A stretch of 17,914 nucleotides of DNA from Pseudomonadota bacterium (GTDB lineage: Bacteria > Pseudomonadota > Alphaproteobacteria > Azospirillales > Azospirillaceae), in contig JAEZHQ010000049.1 of the NCBI GenBank assembly GCA_023416455.1, positions 1 through 17,914 of the forward strand. Direction: 5' to 3'. The notes beneath the pieces were generated by a model. It made no database searches. It saw only the letters and a list, made by a program, of their open reading frames with translations, and was not told where the DNA came from. Shown here piece after piece: positions 7,005 through 12,910 of the stretch. Made by a program: the position numbers and the translations under genes. The number at the start of each line of letters is the position of its first letter. Within the stretch, counting starts at the first letter, position 1.

Positions 7005-7040
7005 ATGGGGCCGGAACGCTGCCGGTTCGGCCGGCCCCAT
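7005..7040. terminator. Hairpin between convergent bla and minus-strand gene
   Basis: Perfect 10-bp arms atggggccgg (7005-7014) and ccggccccat (7031-7040) lie between the bla stop (6996-6998) and the stop of the convergent gene (7040-7042), touching the latter. A symmetric hairpin here could end transcription from both sides, although neither strand has a clear T run after it. Confidence 0.5.
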
Positions 7041-7537
7041 CACTCCGCCTCCAGCCCGCGGGCGAGCGCCGCGATCACCCCGTGGCCGACCTGGTCCTGC
7101 GGGTCGATCTCGGCCAGCTTGGCGAGGATCGCCCGGGCGGCCGCCACTTGGCCGCGGCGCAGGCCGATGAAGGCCAGCGCCTTCAGCGTGAACAGGAAGA
7201 AGCGCTGCGGCCCTTCCCGGCCCCAGTCGGTGCTGCCGGCCGCCAGCGAGCGCCAGTCGGCGGGAAAGCCGCCTTCGCGGGCGGCGGCGTCGAGCCCGAT
7301 CCGCGCCACCCGCTCCGCCTCGTCCAGCCGCTTGTGGTTGGCGTAGAACTTGTAAAGCGCGTAGTAGACCGGCAGCACGCGCGCGCCCAGCCGGTGCGCC
7401 TCCCACAGCAGAGCCTCGCAGGCGGCCGGGTCGTGGCGGGCCCGCACCGCCGCCTGCAAACGCTCGTCGACATGCTCGGGGACGTCGCCGAACGCCATCC
7501 GCCCGTTGGACATCCGCAACTCGACCGGCCGTTCCAT
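7040..7537 (-). CDS. Small helical-repeat (TPR-like) protein, unknown function
   Basis: I do not recognise a named function. The protein has 165 residues from the ATG at 7537-7535. AGGAGG precedes this start by 7 bases on the minus strand and decides it over the longer frame that begins at 7735, inside the iscA promoter region. It has no signal peptide or membrane segment and no cysteine. The middle (YYALYKFYANHKRLDEAERV, about residues 57-76) and the later FLFTLKALAFIGLRRGQVAAARAIL are helix-turn-helix pairs like TPR units, so a protein-interaction role in the cytoplasm is likely. It is transcribed away from the NifA-controlled iscA-nifUSV operon and shares its intergenic region, which suggests but does not prove a nif connection. 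Confidence 0.75.
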   Translation of the reverse strand: MERPVELRMSNGRMAFGDVPEHVDERLQAAVRARHDPAACEALLWEAHRLGARVLPVYYALYKFYANHKRLDEAERVARIGLDAAAREGGFPADWRSLAAGSTDWGREGPQRFFLFTLKALAFIGLRRGQVAAARAILAKLAEIDPQDQVGHGVIAALARGLEAE

Positions 7538-7654
7538 CCTCGCCCCTCCTGGCTGCTGGCGTCCGTCACGGTTCGCCGGACCGACGGTGCTGTATGATGC
7601 GCCGCCGCACAACCGGAAAGCCCCTACGTCCAGTGTGCGTCCTCTCGTCGCGGC

Positions 7655-7670
7655 TGTCGCAAACCCGACA
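7655..7670 (+). promoter_or_regulatory. NifA upstream activator site of iscA-nifUSV operon
   Basis: TGT-cgcaaacccg-ACA is an exact TGT-N10-ACA match, about 112 bp upstream of the predicted transcription start at 7774. Only one full site is present here; a nearby TGT at 7688-7690 is followed at the right distance by CCA, not ACA. Being symmetric, the site could also serve the divergent gene. Confidence 0.83.
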
Positions 7671-7729
7671 CGCGGGCGATCCGACAATGTCGGGAAGACG
7701 CCAGCCTCCCCAATCGGACAATCATTCAA

Positions 7730-7742
7730 AATCAATGCATTA
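7730..7742 (+). promoter_or_regulatory. IHF binding site upstream of iscA
   Basis: aatcaatgcatta matches WATCAANNNNTTR at every defined position and lies between the NifA site and the -24 box, only 5 bp before the latter, in a short AT-rich patch. Confidence 0.72.
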
Positions 7743-7747
7743 AGAGT

Positions 7748-7763
7748 TGGCCCGTCCTTTGCT
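7748..7763 (+). promoter_or_regulatory. Sigma-54 (-24/-12) promoter of iscA-nifUSV operon
   Basis: TGGCCC-gtcct-TTGCT has GG at 7749-7750 and GC at 7761-7762 with 10 bp between. The -12 box is perfect; the -24 box has C for A in TGGCAC. The predicted start is near 7774, giving a leader of about 45 nt before iscA. Confidence 0.88.
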
Positions 7764-7818
7764 TATACCCTGGGCAGGATGGTCGGCATGCCCGACGGAG
7801 CTTTAGGAGGCGGCAGAC

Positions 7819-8193
7819 ATGGTGATCCTGACGGACGCGGCGGTGAACACCCTGGAGCGGGTTCTGGCGAATTCCGGCGGCGCCGCCGCGGGGCTGCGCA
7901 TCGCGGTGGCCGACGGCGGTTGCGCCGGCATGAAGTACCAGATGGGCCTGGAGGCGGCGGCCGGCGACGACGACGCGGTGCTGGAGTTCGGCAGCGTGCG
8001 CATCTTCGTGGACGCCGGCAGCCAGCCATTCCTCGACGGCGTCGTGGTCGACTTCGTCGAGGGCGTCGAGGGCTCCGGCTTCCGCTTCGACAACCCCAAC
8101 GCGACCGGAAGCTGCGGCTGCGGCAAGTCCTTCTCGGCCGGGTCCTGCGCGCCGGCGTCGGCGTCGAGCTGCGGCTCCGCCGCGCCGCACTGA
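7819..8193 (+). CDS. IscA/HesB-type iron-sulfur assembly protein (nif-associated)
   Basis: A-type carrier that receives or delivers Fe-S clusters or iron for nitrogenase proteins. It has 124 residues, with the three conserved cysteines of the family: C35 (GGCAGMKY) and C99-G-C101 (GSCGCGKSF). A Ser/Ala-rich tail follows, with two more cysteines (C110, C117), longer than in housekeeping IscA (about 107 residues). AGGAGG at 7805-7810, 8 bp before ATG 7819, fixes the start. It is first in the operon with nifU and nifS and corresponds to the gene called orf2 or nif-iscA upstream of nifU in A. brasilense and Azotobacter. Confidence 0.93.
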   Translation: MVILTDAAVNTLERVLANSGGAAAGLRIAVADGGCAGMKYQMGLEAAAGDDDAVLEFGSVRIFVDAGSQPFLDGVVVDFVEGVEGSGFRFDNPNATGSCGCGKSFSAGSCAPASASSCGSAAPH

Positions 8194-8254
8194 AGACACC
8201 CACCCGAACATCCCCACCCCCGGGCACACGGTCACGCGGGAAAGGCAAGGCCTC

Positions 8255-9175
8255 ATGTGGAACTACACCGACAAGGTCAAGGAACACTTCTTCAACCCGA
8301 AGAACGCCGGCGCGCTGGATGAGGCGAACGCCGTGGGCGAGGTCGGGTCGATCACCTGCGGCGACGCGCTGAAGCTGATGCTGAAGGTCGATCCGGGCAC
8401 GCAGGTCATCGAGGAGGCGCGCTTCCAGACCTTCGGCTGCGGCTCGGCCATCGCGTCCTCCTCGGCGCTGACCGAGATGATCATCGGCAAGACGGTGGAC
8501 GAGGCGCTGGCGGTCACCAACCGCGACATCGCCGAGTATCTGGGCGGCCTGCCGCCGGAGAAGATGCACTGCTCGGTCATGGGCGCCGAGGCGCTGCGCG
8601 CCGCCATCGCCAACTACAAGGGCGAGGACTGGGTCGACGACCACGAGGAAGGCGAGCTGGTCTGCAAGTGCTTCGGCATCGACGCCGCGATGATCGAGCG
8701 CGCCGTGACCGTCAACGGCCTGACCACGCTGGAGGAGGTCACCCACTACACCAAGGCCGGCGGATCCTGCCAGACCTGCCACGAGAAGATCGAGGAGGTG
8801 CTTGAGGAGGTGCTGGCCAAGTCCGGCGCGCTGAAGCCGGCCCGGTCGCACCCGCCGGGCACCGTCGGGCTGGACGCCATCAAGCCGCTCCAGACCAAGG
8901 CGCCGGAGCCGGCCGCGGCCAAGCTGACCAACGTGCAGCGCATGCAGAAGATCATGGTCGCCATCGAGGAGCTGCGCCCGCAGATCCAGCGCGACGGCGG
9001 CGACGTGGAGCTGGTGGACATCGACGGCAAGGACATCTACGTGCGGCTGACCGGCGCCTGCTCCGGCTGTTCGCAGTCGGCCGGCACCATGATGGGCGTG
9101 CAGGCCAAGCTGGTCGAGGCGCTGGGCGAGTTCGTCCGCGTCAAGCCCGCCTCCCTGCTGCCGGCGGGGGCGTGA
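8255..9175 (+). CDS. nifU: Fe-S cluster scaffold protein NifU
   Basis: NifU is the scaffold on which [2Fe-2S] and [4Fe-4S] clusters are built from NifS sulfur and delivered to NifH and other nitrogenase components. The 306 residues show the full three-domain form: an IscU-like domain (about 1-125) with C35, C62 and C106; a central [2Fe-2S] BFD-like domain with C137-x-C139 and C172-x2-C175; and a C-terminal Nfu domain (about 225-295) with C269-x2-C272. The linker at 190-225 is Pro/Ala-rich. ATG 8255 follows AAAGGCAAGG. nifS starts 4 bp after its stop. Confidence 0.97.
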   Translation: MWNYTDKVKEHFFNPKNAGALDEANAVGEVGSITCGDALKLMLKVDPGTQVIEEARFQTFGCGSAIASSSALTEMIIGKTVDEALAVTNRDIAEYLGGLPPEKMHCSVMGAEALRAAIANYKGEDWVDDHEEGELVCKCFGIDAAMIERAVTVNGLTTLEEVTHYTKAGGSCQTCHEKIEEVLEEVLAKSGALKPARSHPPGTVGLDAIKPLQTKAPEPAAAKLTNVQRMQKIMVAIEELRPQIQRDGGDVELVDIDGKDIYVRLTGACSGCSQSAGTMMGVQAKLVEALGEFVRVKPASLLPAGA

Positions 9176-9179
9176 GGCC

Positions 9180-10382
9180 ATGACGGGCATCTATCTCGAC
9201 AACAACGCCACCACCCGGGTCGACCCGGAGGTGCTGGCGGAAATGCTGCCCCTGTTCACCGAGCAGTTCGGCAACCCCTCCTCCATGCACGGCTTCGGCG
9301 CCGCCGTCGGCGGCAAGATCGAGTGGGCGCGCAAGCAGGTGCAGGCCCTGCTGGGGGCGGCCCACGACAGCGAGATCGTCTTCACCTCGGGCGGCACGGA
9401 AAGCGACAGCACCGCGATCCTCTCGGCGCTGGAGGCCTACCCGAAGAAGCGCACGGTCGTCACCAGCGTCGTCGAGCATCCGGCCGTCCTGGCGCTCTGC
9501 GATTATCTGGAGAAGAAGCGCGGCGTCACCGTCCACCGCATCCCGGTGGACGGCAAGGGCAACCTCGACATGGACGCCTACCGCGCGGCGCTGTCGGGGG
9601 ACGTGGCCATCGTCTCCATCATGTGGGCCAACAACGAGACCGGGACCATCTTCCCGATCGAGGAGCTGGCGGTCCTGGCCAAGGCGGCCGGGGCCCTCTT
9701 CCACACCGACGCGGTGCAGGCGGTCGGCAAGATCCCCATGAAGCTCGCCGACAGCGCCATCGACATGCTGTCGCTGTCCGGGCACAAGCTGCACGCCCCC
9801 AAGGGCATCGGCGCGCTCTACGTGAAGCGCGGCCTGCGCTTCCGCCCGATGCTGCGGGGCGGCCACCAGGAGCGCTCGCGCCGCGCCGGGACCGAGAACG
9901 CGCCGGGCATCGTCGGGCTGGGGGCGGCCGCGCAGCTGGCGCTGCTGCACATGCAGGACGAGAACACCCGGGTCCGGGCGCTGCGCGACAGGCTGGAGCG
10001 GGCGATCCTGGCGGCGATCCCCAACTGCTTCGTCACCGGCAACCCGGACAGCCGGCTGCCCAACACCTGCAACGTGGCCTTCGAGTACATCGAGGGCGAG
10101 GCGATCCTGCTGCTTCTGAACGAGCACGGCATCGCCGCCTCGTCGGGCTCGGCCTGCACCTCGGGCTCGCTGGAGCCGAGCCACGTGATGCGGGCCATGG
10201 GCGTGCCCTACACGGCGGCCCACGGCGCCACCCGCTTCTCGCTGTCGCGCGACACCACCGAGGCCGAGATCGACCGCGTGATCGAGGTGCTTCCCGGGAT
10301 CATCGCCCGGCTGCGCGCCCTGTCGCCCTACTGGGCGCAAGGGACGGCCGCGCCCAAGTCCTTCGCCCCCGTCTATTCCTAG
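9180..10382 (+). CDS. nifS: Cysteine desulfurase NifS
   Basis: NifS is a PLP-dependent homodimer that takes sulfur from L-cysteine as a persulfide and passes it to NifU. The 400 residues carry the class V aminotransferase features: N-terminal YLDNNATT, H100 (VEHPAV, stacks on PLP), D177-x2-Q180 (HTDAVQ), the PLP lysine K203 in LSGHKLHAPKG, and the catalytic C326 in SSGSACTSGS, which is the NifS/IscS type of loop. The start is 4 bp after the nifU stop. It is separated from nifV by a 124-bp region with a strong hairpin. Confidence 0.97.
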   Translation: MTGIYLDNNATTRVDPEVLAEMLPLFTEQFGNPSSMHGFGAAVGGKIEWARKQVQALLGAAHDSEIVFTSGGTESDSTAILSALEAYPKKRTVVTSVVEHPAVLALCDYLEKKRGVTVHRIPVDGKGNLDMDAYRAALSGDVAIVSIMWANNETGTIFPIEELAVLAKAAGALFHTDAVQAVGKIPMKLADSAIDMLSLSGHKLHAPKGIGALYVKRGLRFRPMLRGGHQERSRRAGTENAPGIVGLGAAAQLALLHMQDENTRVRALRDRLERAILAAIPNCFVTGNPDSRLPNTCNVAFEYIEGEAILLLLNEHGIAASSGSACTSGSLEPSHVMRAMGVPYTAAHGATRFSLSRDTTEAEIDRVIEVLPGIIARLRALSPYWAQGTAAPKSFAPVYS

Positions 10383-10393
10383 ACGGGCCGAGA

Positions 10394-10471
10394 TCGCAGA
10401 CCGGGCTTTCCCCCGCCCCGGCCCCGCCCGACGACACCCGCCGGGGCGGGCTACCCCGGCCCGGTCTGCGA
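10394..10471 (+). other. Nested inverted repeat between nifS and nifV
   Basis: Outer arms of 13 bp, tcgcagaccgggc (10394-10406) and its exact complement (10459-10471), enclose inner arms of 10 bp, cccgccccgg (10412-10421) and ccggggcggg (10441-10450). The transcript would form a long two-part hairpin over 78 nt. No T run follows. Likely roles are partial termination or an RNase barrier that lowers nifV relative to nifUS; I saw no promoter here. Confidence 0.75.
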
Positions 10472-10506
10472 CCCCCTTCCCCGCCACCGATCGAGGAGGC
10501 CACGCC

Positions 10507-11634
10507 ATGCCGAGGGCCGGTTCCGTTGTGATCAACGACACGACGCTGCGCGACGGGGAGCAGACGGCGGGCGTGGCCTTCACGCTCGACGAGAAGACCG
10601 CCATCGCCCGCGCGCTCGACGAAGCCGGCGTTCCCGAACTGGAAATCGGCATCCCGGCCATGGGCGAGGAGGAACGCGAGGGCATCCGCGCCGTCGCCTC
10701 GCTCGGCCTGAAGGCGCGGTTGATGGTGTGGTGCCGCATGCACGACACCGACCTCAAGGCGGCGCTGGCCTGTGACGTCGGCTTCGTCAACCTGTCGATG
10801 CCGGTGTCGGACATCCACATCACCCGGAAGCTGAAGCGTTCCCGCGCCTGGGCCCTGTCGGAAATCGAACGCAAGGTGAAGCAGGCCCGCGACCTCGGTC
10901 TGGAGGTCAGCCTGGGCGGCGAGGACTCCTCGCGCGCCGACATGGATTTCCTGCTGGCCGCCGCGACGGTGGCGCAGCAGGCCGGCGCCCGGCGCTTCCG
11001 CTTCGCCGACACGCTGGGGGTGCTCGACCCTTTCCAGACGCGCGCCTGCATCGAACGGCTGCGCCGCGCCACCGACCTGGAGATCGAGATCCACGCCCAC
11101 GACGACCTGGGCCTCGCCAACGCCAACTCGCTGGCCGCCGTGCTGGGCGGGGCGACGCACGTCAACACCACGGTCAACGGCCTGGGCGAGCGCGCCGGCA
11201 ACGCCCCGCTGGAAGAGGTGGTGGTGTCGCTGAAGGTGCTCTACGGCCGCGACACCGGCGTGGACACGCGGATGCTCGGGCCGATTTCCGATCTGGTCGA
11301 ACGGGCGTCCAACCGGCCGGTCGCCGTCAACAAGTCCATCGTCGGCGCCGCGGTCTTCACGCATGAGGCGGGCATCCATGTGGACGGCCTGTTGCGCGAC
11401 CGCGCAACCTACCAGAATTTCGACCCGGCCGAGGTCGGGCGCGAGCACCGCATCGTGCTGGGCAAGCATTCCGGCACGGCGGCGGTGAAGATGGCCTACG
11501 GCCGGCTCGGCATGGACTGCGACGACGCGACCGCCCGGGCGGTGCTGCCGCAGGTCCGCGCGCTCGCCACCCGCGCCAAGCGCGCGCCGACGGCGGACGA
11601 GCTGATCGCCTTCCGCGACGCCGCCCGCCGCTAA
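10507..11634 (+). CDS. nifV: Homocitrate synthase NifV
   Basis: NifV condenses acetyl-CoA with 2-oxoglutarate to give homocitrate, the organic ligand of FeMo-cofactor. The 375 residues show the isopropylmalate/homocitrate synthase signatures: NDTTLRDGEQTAGVAF at 10-25 (metal-binding D11, R15), the metal ligands H196-x-H198 in EIHAHDDLGLAN, the glycine-rich second signature around 220-237 (NTTVNGLGERAGNAPLEE), and GIHVDGLLRD with GKHSG in the C-terminal part. GAGGAGG stands 7 bp before ATG 10507. The TAA stop lies inside the left arm of an inverted-repeat element. Confidence 0.96.
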   Translation: MPRAGSVVINDTTLRDGEQTAGVAFTLDEKTAIARALDEAGVPELEIGIPAMGEEEREGIRAVASLGLKARLMVWCRMHDTDLKAALACDVGFVNLSMPVSDIHITRKLKRSRAWALSEIERKVKQARDLGLEVSLGGEDSSRADMDFLLAAATVAQQAGARRFRFADTLGVLDPFQTRACIERLRRATDLEIEIHAHDDLGLANANSLAAVLGGATHVNTTVNGLGERAGNAPLEEVVVSLKVLYGRDTGVDTRMLGPISDLVERASNRPVAVNKSIVGAAVFTHEAGIHVDGLLRDRATYQNFDPAEVGREHRIVLGKHSGTAAVKMAYGRLGMDCDDATARAVLPQVRALATRAKRAPTADELIAFRDAARR

Positions 11635-11749
11635 GCAGGTTTCTCCAGATCGGGCCACAGGCCCGGCCTTTCGAGCCCTGCGTACTCTATGGTTTTGCAG
11701 GTTCTCCGAGCCCGCCCATGTGTGGGCGGAGTTCGGAAAACCTGCTTAG
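11631..11749. repeat. 119-bp inverted-repeat element overlapping the nifV stop
   Basis: Perfect 12-bp terminal inverted repeats, ctaagcaggttt (11631-11642) and aaacctgcttag (11738-11749), bound the region. Inside are a 6-bp hairpin (cgggcc-aca-ggcccg, 11651-11665) and a second copy of gcaggtt (11697-11703) that can pair with the right arm in an imperfect stem of about 21 bp with a TGTG loop (11697-11745). The right arm can therefore pair with either left copy, but not both. The outer arms end in TA on both sides, as after insertion at a TA target, so a small non-autonomous element is one reading and an attenuator-like RNA switch is another. It encodes no protein. Confidence 0.7.
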
Positions 11750-11765
11750 TGTCCGGAGGATGCCC

Positions 11766-12584
11766 ATGGCCGCCATCGACGTTTGCCCGGAACTCGACAT
11801 GAAGGTGAAGGCCCCCGGCCTGTGGCGGCTGGTCCGCGAGGACGTGGCCTGCGTGTTCGACCGCGACCCGGCGGCGCGCAACAGGCTGGACGTGCTGACC
11901 TGCTACCCCGGCATCCACGCGCTGATCGTCCACCGGATCGCCAACGCGGCGTGGCGGCGGGGGCTGCGCTGGCCGGCGCGCTTCCTGTCCTATCTGGCGC
12001 GCGCCGTCACCAACATCGACATCCATCCCGGCGCGACCATCGGCCGGCGCTTCTTCATCGACCACGGCGCCGGCGTGGTGATCGGCGAGACGGCGGAGGT
12101 CGGCGACGACGTGACGCTCTACCACGGGGTGACGCTGGGCGGCACCTCCTGGACCAAGGGCAAGCGCCACCCCACCCTGGGCGACGGCGTTCTGGTCGGC
12201 GCCGGGGCCAAGATCCTGGGGCCGATCACGGTCGGCGCGGGCAGCCGCGTCGGCGCCAACTCGGTGGTCACCAAGGACGTGCCGGACGGTATGACGGTGG
12301 TCGGCATCCCCGGCCGCATCGTCCGCCCCGACGCGCAGTACCGGCTGGCCGCGCACGGCATCGACTTGGACCACCATCTGATGCCCGACCCGGTCGGCAA
12401 GGCGATCTCATGCCTGATCGACCACATCAACCGCATCGAGGCGCGGCTGGAGGCGCACGCCGCCGAAGAGGCCGCGCGCTCCCTCGCCCCGCTCGGCGGG
12501 ATCACGCTGGACGGCGTCTCCTGCGACGCCTGCGGCAACATCTGCGACCAGGACCACACCTCTTGCACGGGAGCCCCGACATGA
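11766..12584 (+). CDS. cysE: Serine O-acetyltransferase (nif-linked CysE/NifP)
   Basis: It acetylates serine with acetyl-CoA, the first committed step to cysteine, which NifS uses. The N-terminal helical part (about 1-75) is the short type, and the left-handed beta-helix follows, with hexapeptide repeats from DIHPGATIGRRFFIDHGAGV through VGDDVTLYHGVTLGGTSW to VGIPGRIV. ATG 11766 has GGAGG six bases upstream; ATG 11760 sits directly against that site and an ATG at 11718 lies in the repeat element. That gives 272 residues. The end carries C253-x2-C256-x3-C260-x6-C267, not usual for CysE. The stop overlaps the nifW start (ATGA). It matches orf4 after nifUSV in A. brasilense. Confidence 0.93.
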   Translation: MAAIDVCPELDMKVKAPGLWRLVREDVACVFDRDPAARNRLDVLTCYPGIHALIVHRIANAAWRRGLRWPARFLSYLARAVTNIDIHPGATIGRRFFIDHGAGVVIGETAEVGDDVTLYHGVTLGGTSWTKGKRHPTLGDGVLVGAGAKILGPITVGAGSRVGANSVVTKDVPDGMTVVGIPGRIVRPDAQYRLAAHGIDLDHHLMPDPVGKAISCLIDHINRIEARLEAHAAEEAARSLAPLGGITLDGVSCDACGNICDQDHTSCTGAPT

Positions 12585-12910
12585 GCTTCAAGGACGATCT
12601 GGACGATCTGGAGACCGCCGAGGACTTCCTGCGTTTTCTCGGCGTCCGCTACGAGCAGCGCGTGGTCGACGTGAACCGCCTGCACATCCTGCAGCGCTTC
12701 CACGACTATCTGGCCGCCGACACCGGCTTGGAGGCCCTGGACGACGAGGGCATGGCGACCCGCTACCAGACCCATCTGGAGCGCGCCTATCAGGATTTCG
12801 TGGTGTCCAACGCCATCGCGGAAAAGACCTTCAAGGTCCACAAGGAGGAGGCGCGCCGGATGGCCGACCGCTTCGTTCCGCTGGACGCCCTGCTCACCCC
12901 GACCGCGTGA
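12581..12910 (+). CDS. nifW: Nitrogenase-stabilizing/protective protein NifW
   Basis: NifW is a small protein linked to maturation of the MoFe protein and to its protection from oxygen. The 109 residues include the family core ETAEDFLRFLGVRYEQRVVD followed by VNRLHILQRFHDYL (about residues 11-44), and a helical second half with YQDFVVSNAIAEKTFKVHKE. ATG 12581 overlaps the cysE stop by 4 bp, so the two are translationally coupled. Its last 17 bp overlap the 3' end of a convergent gene on the minus strand. Confidence 0.93.
   Translation: MSFKDDLDDLETAEDFLRFLGVRYEQRVVDVNRLHILQRFHDYLAADTGLEALDDEGMATRYQTHLERAYQDFVVSNAIAEKTFKVHKEEARRMADRFVPLDALLTPTA

Noticed and set aside
6437..7597. Plus-strand frame across the end of bla and the minus-strand small gene
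   Set aside because: It is a shadow of both real genes; the protein shows no recognisable domain, and the opposite-strand gene has a clear ribosome site and TPR-like composition.
7688..7703. Possible second NifA site upstream of iscA
   Set aside because: The TGT at 7688-7690 is followed at the correct spacing by CCA, so the half-site is broken; only the 7655-7670 site is exact.
7538..7735. N-terminal extension of the minus-strand small protein to 7735
   Set aside because: It would cover the NifA site and part of the IHF site of the iscA promoter, and the AGGAGG site lies directly before the ATG at 7537.
9141..11658. Long minus-strand frames opposite nifS and nifV
   Set aside because: Shadows of the plus-strand genes, whose catalytic motifs are complete and unambiguous.
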